Of a DNA stretch of 56,721 nucleotides, positions 1 through 8,024 are shown in pieces (within the stretch, counting starts at the first letter, position 1; every line of letters starts with the position of its first letter). Below the pieces are notes generated by a model that was not told the origin of the DNA, made no database searches, and saw only the letters and a program-made list of their open reading frames with translations. The DNA comes from Proteobacteria bacterium UBA5122 (lineage in GTDB: Bacteria; Pseudomonadota; Gammaproteobacteria; Tenderiales; Tenderiaceae), in assembly GCA_002415485.1 (NCBI GenBank), contig DHYU01000042.1, positions 61,317-118,037 on the forward strand. Direction: 5' to 3'. The position numbers and the translations under genes are program-made.

Positions 1-819
1 TTTACCCGCCCCTGGCAGATATTCAATCTCGCGGATGAACACACATACGAAGTCCAAAGCGCCTATTGTGCCGAGGGCGAAACCCTCCACCACACCATCC
101 GCTACAACGGCGCGGCGTTGGATCTGCCGCAGATCGATCGGTGTGACCAACCCAACCAGATCATCCATGTCGGCGACTACACCTTGTTTTCGGTGATCCA
201 TCCCAGTGAGTGCAACTCATGGGGCGGCAGCATTGAGGTCTATGATCGCCGCGACTGGCGGCATGTTAAATCTATCGACAGCGTCCCCGGAAAATATGCC
301 AATCAAATGCTCTACGACTCACCTCGGGGCGAGATCTGGGTCGCCGGTCGCCAGGGGCTGCTGCGACTCAATCAAGACTTCACACTCAAACAGCGCTGGT
401 TCTATCACGAGGCGTTTAGCGAACAGACAATCCAGATCCTGTTGACGCCCGACGAGTTGCCCATTGACCCGTTTGCCGTGTTGGCGCGTCTGCTGGATGT
501 ACAGGACATGCCCGCCTACCACCAGGCCATCGACAACATGCCCGAATCAATCCGCGCCTCGTTCGAGCTCTATCCGCTGTTTATGTTTTCCTCCGGACCA
601 CCGTCGTATCCAAAGGAATGGCAACCATTGCTCCCCTTCTTTATCGCCGCCAGTGAATCGGCCAACGAACAGGCGCGGGCCTTTAGTTATTGGCGTCTAT
701 GTGAGTTCGACGATCCACAGGCACGGGCGCACATCCGCCAGCAACTGCCTGCCATCCAGCAGGCATTTCCCAGGCGTTGGCAATATATGATTAAAAAGTG
801 CGACACCGAACACCAATAA
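1..819 (+). CDS. Unknown protein, 3' part only
   Basis: The reading frame is open from the first base of the window, so the true start lies upstream. The visible 272 residues match no family I recognise. The first half is rich in short beta-like segments (for example YTLFSVIHPSE and GEIWVAGRQGLLRLNQD), which resembles the strands of a propeller or lectin-like domain. The second half is helical and rich in Pro and Trp, ending in RRWQYMIKKCDTEHQ. Two Cys (SAYCAEGE and DRCDQ) could pair if the protein is exported, but its N-terminus is not visible. It is followed by a 164-base gap before the TonB receptor, so co-transcription with that operon is uncertain. A TTG at 118 is in frame but is not the likely start, because coding composition continues upstream of it. 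Confidence 0.7.
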   Translation, partial: FTRPWQIFNLADEHTYEVQSAYCAEGETLHHTIRYNGAALDLPQIDRCDQPNQIIHVGDYTLFSVIHPSECNSWGGSIEVYDRRDWRHVKSIDSVPGKYANQMLYDSPRGEIWVAGRQGLLRLNQDFTLKQRWFYHEAFSEQTIQILLTPDELPIDPFAVLARLLDVQDMPAYHQAIDNMPESIRASFELYPLFMFSSGPPSYPKEWQPLLPFFIAASESANEQARAFSYWRLCEFDDPQARAHIRQQLPAIQQAFPRRWQYMIKKCDTEHQ

Positions 820-899
820 ATCCCTAAATAAATGCTCGCAGGGAGGGCGATACACCGCACAACACAGCATCCTGCACACCCAGCCTCGTATGCTGCCCC

Positions 900-916
900 C
901 ATAGTGCGACACTATG
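900..916. promoter_or_regulatory. Perfect palindrome upstream of TonB receptor operon
   Basis: CATAGTG-CGA-CACTATG is a perfect 7-bp inverted repeat with a 3-base centre, 67 bases before the receptor ATG. It could be the operator of a dimeric (perhaps metal-responsive) repressor. It does not match a Fur, Zur, NikR or FNR site that I know. Further down the same leader, CTCTCT (939-944) can pair with AGAGAG (969-974), which overlaps the Shine-Dalgarno sequence, so control at the RNA level is also possible. Confidence 0.45.
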
Positions 917-983
917 CCGCATTCCCATGCGCACCGTTCTCTCTTAGCCTTCAGGTTAATCACCACCCAGAGAGGAGCAGAAG

Positions 984-3023
984 ATGTTGGGTACCATTTC
1001 GAGCCTGGTGTTGATCACCAGTGTCGGCGCGAGCACGGGCGCCACTGTATTGGATGAAGTCACCGTCACAGCCACCCGCGAGCAGCAGCCCGTGGCCGAG
1101 TCCACTGCCAGCGTGGGCGTGATTCAGCAAGACACCATCGATGAGACCAAGGCCGCGCACCCCAGTGAGATCATGGGCCGCAACGCGGGCGTGCACATCA
1201 ACGTCACCGGTGGTGAAGGCCACATGACCGCCATCCGCCAGCCGATCACCACCGCACCGGTATATCTGTTTTTGGAAGATGGCATCCCGACTCGCTCCAC
1301 CGGCTTTTTCAATCACAACGCGCTGTATGAGATCAACCTGCCCCAGGCCGGCGGCATCGAGGTCACCAAAGGCCCCGGCTCGGCGCTGTACGGCAGCGAT
1401 GCCATTGGCGGCATCGTCAACGTACTGACCCGCCCCAGCCCCCTGGAGGCCGAGGCCGACATCAGCGTTGAGGCCGGCGGACATGGCTGGCGGCGTATGC
1501 TGCTCAGCGGTGGCGACAGCATCGGCGACGACGGCTATCGCGCCGATCTGAATCTGACGCACACCGACGGCTGGCGCGATGGCACCGAATACGACCGCCA
1601 GGCCGCCACCCTGCGCTGGGATCGTTTAATGCAAAACGGCGCCAGCCTGAAGACCGTGATCAGCGCCTCGGCCATCGATCAGGAGACCGCCGGCACCTCG
1701 CGCCTGTCCAAGGCCGACTACCTGGACAACCCTACCCTCAACTACACGCCGATCTCCTATCGCGAGGTATCGGCACTGCGCGTCAGCACCGCCTACGAAC
1801 AGGAGAAGGAAAACACCCTGCTCTCGCTCACCCCCTACGTGCGCAGCAACAGCATGGAGATGCTGCCCAACTGGTCGCTGGGCTACGACCCACATCGCAA
1901 CCAGAGCGACAACAACTCCTTCGGTCTGGCCGCTAAATATCGCGTCGACTTCGAACCAAACCGCACACGCCTGATCACTGGCGTCGACATCGACCACAGC
2001 CCCGGCAGTTATGAAGAACACAGCCTCAACGTCACCCGCGTCGGCCGCATCTACACCCAATACAATGACAATGCCCTGGTCTATGACTACGACGTCACCT
2101 ACACCGGCATCTCACCCTATGTCCATGCCGAGACCTCAATCACCGAGCGCCTGCGCATCAACGGTGGCGCGCGCATCGATTACATGGACTACGACTACGA
2201 CAACAAACTGAGCGCCACCAATGCCGGATTCAAACGCCGCCCCGAAAGCACCAGTGTCGACTTCGACCACGTCAGCCCCAAGCTCGGTGCCAGTTATGCA
2301 TTTAGCGACACGCTGAACGGCTTTGCCTCCTATCGCAACACCTTCCGCGCACCGGGCGAACGCCAATTGTTCCGCCAAGGCTCGGCCGCCAACACCATCG
2401 ACCTCAAACCTGTCGTCGCCGACAGTTACGAAGTGGGTGTACGCGGTGCCGCAGGCAGCGGTCGTTACGAGGTCTCGGTCTATCACATGACCAAGGAAGA
2501 CGACATCGTCAACTTCATCAACACCAATACCGGTGTGCGTGAAACCCAAAACGCCGGCGAGACACTACACAAGGGCATCGAACTCGCATACCAACAACCG
2601 ATCGCCGATCAGCTGGAGCTGAACCTGGCCTACAGCTACGCCAAACACACCTACGAGCAATGGAGTCCACGCACCGGCCTGGATTACGCCGGCAACGAGA
2701 TCAGCTCCGCACCGCGCCAAATCGGCGATGTGCGCCTGGCCTGGCGTGCCCCCGCACTCAACGGCGGTCGCGTTGAATTGAACTGGAGTCACCTCGGCAA
2801 ATATTGGCTGGATGATGAAAACACCCATCAGTATGACGGCCACGACCTGCTGCACCTGCGCGCCAATTACATGCTCAACACCCAACTGGAACTATTCGCC
2901 CGCGTTGAGAACATCACCGACGAGCGTTACGCCACCGGCGCAGGCTATAGCCAGTTCGGCGGCGAAGAATACGCCCCTGGCCTGCCACGCACCGTGTATG
3001 CCGGAGCCAGCTACCAATGGTAA
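984..3023 (+). CDS. TonB-dependent outer-membrane receptor
   Basis: Outer-membrane active transporter of 679 residues, a normal family length. After a short hydrophobic leader comes a TonB-box-like segment (LDEVTVTATRE, residues ~23-33). The plug domain follows with typical elements (EIMGRNAGVHINV, VYLFLEDGIPTRSTGFF, IEVTKGPGSALYGSDAIGGIVNVLTR), then a 22-strand barrel region ending in an aromatic residue (YAGASYQW), as barrels do. The nearest broad type is the BtuB/CirA-like group, but I cannot read the substrate from sequence. The ATG at 984 has a good ribosome site (GAGAGGAG) and an in-frame stop lies at 957. The leader is odd in lacking the usual Lys/Arg at its N-terminus. The gene overlaps the next by 7 bases and heads a four-gene operon that ends with its own tonB. 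Confidence 0.93.
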   Translation: MLGTISSLVLITSVGASTGATVLDEVTVTATREQQPVAESTASVGVIQQDTIDETKAAHPSEIMGRNAGVHINVTGGEGHMTAIRQPITTAPVYLFLEDGIPTRSTGFFNHNALYEINLPQAGGIEVTKGPGSALYGSDAIGGIVNVLTRPSPLEAEADISVEAGGHGWRRMLLSGGDSIGDDGYRADLNLTHTDGWRDGTEYDRQAATLRWDRLMQNGASLKTVISASAIDQETAGTSRLSKADYLDNPTLNYTPISYREVSALRVSTAYEQEKENTLLSLTPYVRSNSMEMLPNWSLGYDPHRNQSDNNSFGLAAKYRVDFEPNRTRLITGVDIDHSPGSYEEHSLNVTRVGRIYTQYNDNALVYDYDVTYTGISPYVHAETSITERLRINGGARIDYMDYDYDNKLSATNAGFKRRPESTSVDFDHVSPKLGASYAFSDTLNGFASYRNTFRAPGERQLFRQGSAANTIDLKPVVADSYEVGVRGAAGSGRYEVSVYHMTKEDDIVNFINTNTGVRETQNAGETLHKGIELAYQQPIADQLELNLAYSYAKHTYEQWSPRTGLDYAGNEISSAPRQIGDVRLAWRAPALNGGRVELNWSHLGKYWLDDENTHQYDGHDLLHLRANYMLNTQLELFARVENITDERYATGAGYSQFGGEEYAPGLPRTVYAGASYQW

Positions 3024-4234
3024 ACGCGCGGCGTGCATTCAATCTGATCCCACTGATCGCCTGCGTCATGCCGCTCGTCGGCATGGCGCAAGCCCCCCAC
3101 GCACACGCGACCAAGCTTGAGGGCCCACCCTCAGTCGCTACTGCCGCCACCCCCACACCGTACATCGATCACACTGGTCGGCTGTGGCTGGCCTGGGCGC
3201 ACGGCGAGCACGTGTACGTCAATTACTCTGACGACCTCGGCAAGCACTTCTCGGCACCGGTGCAGGTCAATCAAACACCGCAGCAGATCCACACCAACGG
3301 CGAGGCGCGTCCCAAGATCGCGGTCGATGATCAAGGCCATATCTTCGTCGCCTATACGCAAAAACTGCCGACACGCTTTACCGGTCACATCCGCTTCAGC
3401 CGCTCTGCCGATCTAGGCAAGAGCTTCAGCGAACCGTACATCGTCAATGACGACGAACAAGAGATCAGCCATCGTTTTGTATCGATGCTGCTCGATGACA
3501 AACAACAGATCCATCTGAGCTGGCTCGACGGCCGCGACTTTGTCGCCGCCAAACAGGCAGGCACCGCCTACGCCGGTTCAGCGCTGTATTACGCGCGCTC
3601 TGTTGATCGCGGCCAGAGCTTTGAGGCTGATCAGAAACTCGCCGACAACACCTGCCAGTGCTGCCGTATCGCCGCCGATTTGAATGGCGAAGACCCAGTC
3701 TACTTTTGGCGTCACATCTATCAAAACCAGAACAACACCGTCAGCCGCGATCATGCCCTGTTGAGCCTCAACCACACACTCAACACCTATCGCGTCACCT
3801 TCGAGAACTGGAACGTGGAAGGCTGCCCACATCACGGCCCCAGCCTCAGCATCGACGATGCACAACAACGCATGCACATGACATGGTTCAATCACGCCAA
3901 CGACATCCCCGGCATCTACTACGCCTACACCGATGACGGCGGCAAGACCCAACACGGCCTGCGTCGCCTCAACACCGACGACAGCCAACTCACCCATCCC
4001 GCCGTACTCCAACATCAAGGCAAGGTCTGGTTGGTGTGGAAGGCGTTTAACGGTAGTGACACACAGTTGATGATGCAACGCTCAGACGATAATGGCGCGA
4101 GCTGGTTGGCCGCGCAGAGTATCGCCAGTACCAGCGCTGAATCAGACCATCCGTTATTGATCAAACACGGCGATGCCATCTACGCCTCATGGCAGACCCA
4201 GGCCGATGGCTACCGCTTGATTGCACTGCCATGA
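3017..4234 (+). CDS. Periplasmic Asp-box beta-propeller (sialidase-like fold) with CQCC motif
   Basis: Secreted protein of 405 residues with a signal peptide (residues 1-25, cut near MAQA). It has five Asp-boxes (SDDLGKHF, SADLGKSF, SVDRGQSF, TDDGGKTQ, SDDNGASW), the signature of BNR/sialidase-type six-bladed propellers. I see no clear catalytic Arg triad, so sialidase activity should not be assumed. The unusual parts are C213-Q-C-C216 and the later C270-P-H-H273. Together they supply four Cys and two His, which could bind a soft metal such as copper or form redox disulfides. The gene starts inside the end of the receptor gene and its stop overlaps the ATG of a thioredoxin-like gene (ATGA), so the three are surely co-expressed. 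Inference: a periplasmic binding partner or processing factor for the receptor's substrate. Confidence 0.85.
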   Translation: MVNARRAFNLIPLIACVMPLVGMAQAPHAHATKLEGPPSVATAATPTPYIDHTGRLWLAWAHGEHVYVNYSDDLGKHFSAPVQVNQTPQQIHTNGEARPKIAVDDQGHIFVAYTQKLPTRFTGHIRFSRSADLGKSFSEPYIVNDDEQEISHRFVSMLLDDKQQIHLSWLDGRDFVAAKQAGTAYAGSALYYARSVDRGQSFEADQKLADNTCQCCRIAADLNGEDPVYFWRHIYQNQNNTVSRDHALLSLNHTLNTYRVTFENWNVEGCPHHGPSLSIDDAQQRMHMTWFNHANDIPGIYYAYTDDGGKTQHGLRRLNTDDSQLTHPAVLQHQGKVWLVWKAFNGSDTQLMMQRSDDNGASWLAAQSIASTSAESDHPLLIKHGDAIYASWQTQADGYRLIALP

Positions 4235-4719
4235 AGCGACTCATCGTCCACCTCATGTTGTGTGCCAGCATATGTTTCAGTCCACTGGCAGCGGCGCTGG
4301 ACGTCAACAGTTTCAGCGCCGGCAGCATGCAACAGATACGCAGCACTGCTGCAGGTGATATCCAGATCGTCAGTCTGTGGTCGGTCGACTGCAACAGCTG
4401 TTACAAGGAAATGGGGCTCTGGCAACAACTCAGCGCCGAATATCCACAACTGCAACTGGTGATGATCGCCACCGATGCGCCGCAGTATCGCGCCGAGGTT
4501 GAACAGGTATTGACCGAAAAACAACTGACGCATCTCAGACACTGGCAATTCGACCACACCACCAGCCAGCGCCTACGCTACGAGATTGATCCGACGTGGT
4601 ATGGCGAACTGCCTCGCACCTATCTCTATGATCGCGACGGTCGCCGCATCGGCATCAGTGGTTTGTTGAACGAAGAGGTATTACGCACATGGTTAGCGCA
4701 GTCCTTGCCGACGAAGTAA
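4231..4719 (+). CDS. Periplasmic thioredoxin-like protein (TlpA/ResA type)
   Basis: A 162-residue exported thioredoxin-fold protein. I chose the ATG at 4231 because it overlaps the previous stop (ATGA) and begins a clean signal peptide (MKRLIVHLMLCASICF...AAA). An in-frame start upstream (4189) would put 14 non-signal residues in front. The active site is W50-S-V-D-C54-N-S-C57, and the conserved cis-Pro is in GELPRTYLYDRDGRRIG. The family reduces or exchanges disulfides in the periplasm, often for metal or haem proteins. Here the obvious client is the neighbouring CQCC propeller. It overlaps the following tonB by 31 bases. Confidence 0.88.
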   Translation: MKRLIVHLMLCASICFSPLAAALDVNSFSAGSMQQIRSTAAGDIQIVSLWSVDCNSCYKEMGLWQQLSAEYPQLQLVMIATDAPQYRAEVEQVLTEKQLTHLRHWQFDHTTSQRLRYEIDPTWYGELPRTYLYDRDGRRIGISGLLNEEVLRTWLAQSLPTK

Positions 4720-5462
4720 GTCTGTACCTGCGGCGTCGAACGCAACGCGGCCTGGGCTATGCGTTTACCGCCGCCGTGATCCTGCACATTGCCGTTGCCG
4801 GCTTTTTCATCGATCGCTCAGCCAGCACCGAACAGATCCTCAGCAGTCCTCGCCCACTGCAGGCATCGCTCATCATCGCACCGCCCAAACCAGATACCAG
4901 TGTGCGTCCCAACACAACACAGCCATTACCAACACCGGCACCCGCGCCCACACGCAATATTGCGACACCCAAGCCGCCTCAACCAATCACACCCGCGCCG
5001 CTCGCTGCAACACCTGTGGCTGAACCTGTCATCACCCGCGCAGTCGACGACAGCGCATTTGAAAACTCGCCGCTTGAAGATGTTTCAAGCCAAGCCCCCA
5101 TCGAACCACAGACACTCGCCGCAGTGACACGCGAACCGCAACTCGTCAGCGAACACAAAGCCACACCGGCAACTAAACACTACATCCCACCCACGCACAT
5201 CGCCAGCCTCAACAACCCGGAGCCTCGCTACCCACGCGCCGCCCGTATGCGCGGCATGCAAGGGGTGGTTCAACTCAAGGTCCTCGTCGATGAACATGGC
5301 CGGGCCATCGACATCAGCCTCGCGCAATCCTCAGGCTTTAATGTGCTCGACAACGAGGCCATCCGCACCGTCGAACAATGGCGTTTCATGCCCGCCACCG
5401 AAAACGGCATCGCCGTTGCTGGCGAAGTACTGGTCCCGATCCGCTTTCAATTGAACGGCTGA
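4689..5462 (+). CDS. tonB: Energy transducer TonB
   Basis: A 257-residue inner-membrane protein that passes proton-motive force to TonB-dependent receptors. It has an N-terminal cytoplasmic stretch rich in Arg, one transmembrane helix (residues ~18-36, GYAFTAAVILHIAVAGFFI), a Pro-rich periplasmic spacer (~55-105), and the C-terminal TonB fold (~180-257) with PRYPRAARMRGMQGVVQLKVL and AIRTVEQWRFMPA. It overlaps the thioredoxin-like gene by 31 bases and closes the operon. No exbB or exbD lies nearby, so it must share those from elsewhere. Inference: a dedicated TonB for the receptor at 984-3023. Confidence 0.94.
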   Translation: MVSAVLADEVSLYLRRRTQRGLGYAFTAAVILHIAVAGFFIDRSASTEQILSSPRPLQASLIIAPPKPDTSVRPNTTQPLPTPAPAPTRNIATPKPPQPITPAPLAATPVAEPVITRAVDDSAFENSPLEDVSSQAPIEPQTLAAVTREPQLVSEHKATPATKHYIPPTHIASLNNPEPRYPRAARMRGMQGVVQLKVLVDEHGRAIDISLAQSSGFNVLDNEAIRTVEQWRFMPATENGIAVAGEVLVPIRFQLNG

Positions 5463-5547
5463 CACTAGGCTTTTGGGCGTTGCTATAACATACTCATCGT
5501 TTATCCGAATACGGGATCGGTTCGCCACTCACAGCGGTTAATATCAG

Positions 5548-6054
5548 ATGAAATTTCATATCGCCAGATTAGAAAGCATGGAAGTCTCTGATCATGAGAT
5601 TTTCAACTTATTATCCGAGGTATATGTGCAAGCAGGATTTACGACTGCAGAAATCGCACAAACCATTTTTGCACCCACAAACTTGAAGGCCAGAGGCGTT
5701 CTCTTCGCGGCCAAAGAAACGACCTTTGATAATCGTCTTGCCGGCATGGTCATCGTTGTCCCGTGGACATCGCCTGCCGCAGCCAGAGCAAAAGAGCATG
5801 AATGCGAACTGCACCTCTTGGCAGTTTCGCCAACATTTCGCCGGCATGGCCTCGGGCGCTCACTCGTGGAAACTGCTGTAGCGCATGCATCCAATACAGG
5901 CGCAAACAAAATAATCCTGTGGACCCAAGTTCCAATGCAGGATGCTCAACGACTGTATGAATCTACTGGATTTACACGATGTGGCGAAATGACCAAAAAT
6001 GAAATCGCTTTTATTGTGTATGAGAAGATACTCATTCAAAACAACCGAGATTGA
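5548..6054 (+). CDS. GNAT-family N-acetyltransferase
   Basis: A 168-residue protein with the GNAT fold. The acetyl-CoA pyrophosphate loop is R-R-H-G-L-G-R-S-L (motif A) right after the beta4 strand ELHLLAVSPTF. The later segment AQRLYESTGFTRCGE is the usual motif B. The substrate cannot be told from sequence. Codon use is more A/T-rich than in the tonB operon. It stands after an 85-base gap and is followed 8 bases later by a small ABM-type gene, so the two may be co-transcribed. Confidence 0.85.
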   Translation: MKFHIARLESMEVSDHEIFNLLSEVYVQAGFTTAEIAQTIFAPTNLKARGVLFAAKETTFDNRLAGMVIVVPWTSPAAARAKEHECELHLLAVSPTFRRHGLGRSLVETAVAHASNTGANKIILWTQVPMQDAQRLYESTGFTRCGEMTKNEIAFIVYEKILIQNNRD

Positions 6055-6062
6055 TCAACCCC

Positions 6063-6356
6063 ATGTATGCCGTCATATTCACCGCCAAAATCAAACACCC
6101 CGATGACAAATATGCCCACACCGCCAAACGCATGCGCCAACTCGCCACGGAGCGGTATGGCTGCACCGAGTTCAATTCAGTGACCGAGGGTGATCGTGAA
6201 ATATCTATCTCCTACTGGCCAACACTTGAGCACATACAACGCTGGAAGAACGATACCGAACACTTAATCGCCCAAAAACTGGGGCAGGAAAGATGGTACA
6301 GCAACTATAGAGTGGATGTGGTGGAGCTTACCCGAACCTATACCTCTGGCGCTTAG
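6063..6356 (+). CDS. Small dimeric alpha/beta-barrel (ABM-type) protein
   Basis: A 97-residue protein resembling the antibiotic-biosynthesis-monooxygenase (ABM) ferredoxin-like fold. It begins YAVIFTAKIKHPDDKY, with a central REISISYWPTLEHIQRWKNDTEHLIAQK; W-x-x-x-E-H-I-x-x-W is the common family pattern. Members act as cofactor-free monooxygenases, haem-degrading enzymes or unknown enzymes. The ATG at 6063 is preferred to an in-frame TTG at 6051 that overlaps the upstream GNAT stop. Function is not known. Confidence 0.75.
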   Translation: MYAVIFTAKIKHPDDKYAHTAKRMRQLATERYGCTEFNSVTEGDREISISYWPTLEHIQRWKNDTEHLIAQKLGQERWYSNYRVDVVELTRTYTSGA

Positions 6357-6411
6357 AAATGAGCGCTTGGAATAGCCAGACCGACCACCCCATAGAGAGC
6401 AATCAATACCC

Positions 6412-6747
6412 ATGACTCAACTGAAAGACCAACCGTGCGAGGCATGTCGCCCGGACGCGGAAAGACTAACCAGCGAACAGATTGCTGAATACCTGCCACA
6501 CGTCGCTGGCTGGCAGGTGGTGGAATTGGATGGCGTGTTGCAATTGGAACGCCGTTTTACGTTTAAAAACTTTACCGAGGCCTTGGACTTTACCAACCGC
6601 GTGGGTGAACTGGCGGAATCGGTGGGCCATCACCCTGACCTGCTGACGCAATGGGGCAAGGTGACCGTGCGCTGGTGGACACACAAGATCAAGGGCCTGC
6701 ATCGCAGTGATTTCATTATGGCGGCACGCACGGACAGCGTGTTGTAG
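6412..6747 (+). CDS. phhB: Pterin-4a-carbinolamine dehydratase
   Basis: A 111-residue enzyme that dehydrates 4a-hydroxy-tetrahydrobiopterin, the recycling step for pterin-dependent aromatic amino-acid hydroxylases. The catalytic H73-H74-P75 and the conserved W-W-T-H91 motif followed by GLHRSDFIMAARTD are all present. The length is typical. No phenylalanine hydroxylase gene is in the window, so it may serve another pterin enzyme. Some members also act as transcriptional coactivators; nothing here supports that role. Confidence 0.93.
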   Translation: MTQLKDQPCEACRPDAERLTSEQIAEYLPHVAGWQVVELDGVLQLERRFTFKNFTEALDFTNRVGELAESVGHHPDLLTQWGKVTVRWWTHKIKGLHRSDFIMAARTDSVL

Positions 6748-6920
6748 TTCAAGCATTAACCTGCATGTTCGCGCAGCGCGGCCAACCCACGCGAATACAA
6801 CCAATGGGATAGTGTACTGGCTGATGCAGGCATCGCCAGGACGGATAAACTACGGCAAGAAGATATCGAAAAAAGATTGGAGTTGATCTTGGAGACAATA
6901 AATCCCGAACGCTTACCCAC
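6748..6920. other. Gene-free spacer, possible coding remnant
   Basis: The 173 bases between the convergent phhB and map genes hold an open frame without a start around 6778-6900 that reads like protein (NPREYNQWDSVLADAG, then KLRQEDIEKRLELILE). It may be a decayed gene end. No terminator is evident. Confidence 0.3.
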
Positions 6921-7697
6921 TCACCCACAGCGCTCTTCATCACGCAGCGTCAACACCTCGACCCCGTTTTCGGTGATCGCGACGGTATGTTCCCACTGCG
7001 CAGACAATTTGTGATCACGGGTGACGACGGTCCAGCCATCCTTTTGGGTACGCGTACGGTGATCCCCCTGGTTGATCATTGGCTCGATGGTGAAGACCAT
7101 GCCGGGCTTTAACAGGATGCCGCTGTTGGCGAGGCCATAGTGCATCACCTGTGGCTCTTCATGCATTCGCTGACCGATGCCATGACCGCAGTATTCACGC
7201 ACTACGCTGTAACCGGCCGCCTCGGCATGGGTTTGAATGGCATGACCGACATCGCCCAAGCGGCCACCGGGCTTCACGGCGCGAATACCTTTCCAGAGTG
7301 CCTGATAACAGGTATCGACCAGGCGTCGCGCCTCAGGCGACACGTCACCGATCAGGTACATCTTGCTCGAGTCGGCAATATACCCGCCCTGCTCCAAGGT
7401 GATGTCGACATTGACGATCATGCCGCTGCGCAGTTTTTCACTGGCCTTGGGCATACCGTGACAGACCACATCGTTGATCGATGTATTTAGTGCGTAGGGA
7501 TAGTCGTATTGCCCCTTGCTCGCCGGCCGTGCCTTGAGCGTGTTGACGATGAAGTCTTCAACACGATCGTTGATTTGCATGGTGCTCACACCCGGGGCGA
7601 TGTAGTCGTCCAACATCGCAAACACCTCGACCAACGCCTTACCCGAGGCACGCATCAAGGCCAGCTCTGCCGGCGTTTTAAGATTGACCGCTGGCAC
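6921..7697 (-). CDS. map: Type I methionine aminopeptidase
   Basis: A 258-residue metalloprotease that removes the initiator Met. All active-site residues are visible: H80 in VCHGMP, metal ligands D98, D109, H172 (GHGIG), E205 (TIEPM) and E236 (QWEHTVA). The start is a GTG at 7697 with AAGGAA upstream, inside the end of the ParD-like gene (20-base overlap). It is not beside rpsB, the usual site of the housekeeping copy, so it may be a second map. The coupling to a ParD-like antitoxin gene is a recurring arrangement in Proteobacteria as I recall it, but its purpose is not established. Confidence 0.95.
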   Translation of the reverse strand: MPAVNLKTPAELALMRASGKALVEVFAMLDDYIAPGVSTMQINDRVEDFIVNTLKARPASKGQYDYPYALNTSINDVVCHGMPKASEKLRSGMIVNVDITLEQGGYIADSSKMYLIGDVSPEARRLVDTCYQALWKGIRAVKPGGRLGDVGHAIQTHAEAAGYSVVREYCGHGIGQRMHEEPQVMHYGLANSGILLKPGMVFTIEPMINQGDHRTRTQKDGWTVVTRDHKLSAQWEHTVAITENGVEVLTLRDEERCG

Positions 7698-7896
7698 GGG
7701 CCATTCCTTGCAGGTCTTGCCCCTGATTGAGCAACAGATGGCGGCTCAGCTCGGCATAAGTCAGCCCCGGATTCAGCTCGGCCAACATGCCGATGCGCAG
7801 CCAATGTTCGGCCTGGGCGTTGATCGAACGCGCCATCGCCTTGCTGGCCTGGCGCAGATCTTCGTGCAGTTCATCGGGAATTTTGACGATCCCCAT
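7678..7896 (-). CDS. ParD-like antitoxin-type ribbon-helix-helix protein
   Basis: A 72-residue small protein starting MGIVKIPDELHEDLRQASKAM, which fits the ParD-like family (one beta strand, then two helices binding DNA as a dimer). The ATG at 7896 is preferred because GAGG lies 5 bases before it; a GTG two codons upstream is also in frame. No ParE-like toxin is adjacent: the next gene, overlapping by 20 bases, is map. A pair of inverted heptamers lies directly upstream, as expected for autoregulation. Confidence 0.75.
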   Translation of the reverse strand: MGIVKIPDELHEDLRQASKAMARSINAQAEHWLRIGMLAELNPGLTYAELSRHLLLNQGQDLQGMARASGQS

Positions 7897-7906
7897 ACCC
7901 ACCTCG

Positions 7907-7934
7907 ATATATGTTTTATATACGGTTCATATAT
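7907..7934. promoter_or_regulatory. Inverted repeat before parD-like/map
   Basis: ATATATG (7907-7913) and CATATAT (7928-7934) form a perfect inverted repeat with centres 21 bp apart, two helical turns, in an AT-rich stretch just upstream of the ParD-like start. The placement suits an operator for an RHH dimer-of-dimers overlapping the promoter. Confidence 0.5.
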
Positions 7935-7984
7935 TATGAGCGCAATAGAACGCCCGCGACAAGCACAGGTGGAAAATTATCAAA

Positions 7985-8018
7985 AGGATAAAAGAAAAAC
8001 GCCCGGTGAAGGGCGTTT
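7985..8018 (-). terminator. Rho-independent terminator of ycgL
   Basis: On the minus strand AAACGCCC-TTCACC-GGGCGTTT is a perfect 8-bp hairpin followed by TTTCTTTTATCC. It starts 7 bases after the ycgL stop. Confidence 0.85.
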
Positions 8019-8024
8019 GTGGGA

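Noticed and set aside
984..1100. Earlier start for the TonB receptor to give a more basic signal peptide
   Set aside because: An in-frame stop at 957 and a good ribosome site before 984 leave no better in-frame start.
3017..4234. True sialidase
   Set aside because: Asp-boxes show the fold only; the Arg triad and catalytic Tyr/Glu pattern cannot be seen.
5463..6411. Integron gene cassettes (GNAT and ABM genes)
   Set aside because: The spacers show no attC-like paired core sites (GTTRRRY with its inverse) or long imperfect hairpins.
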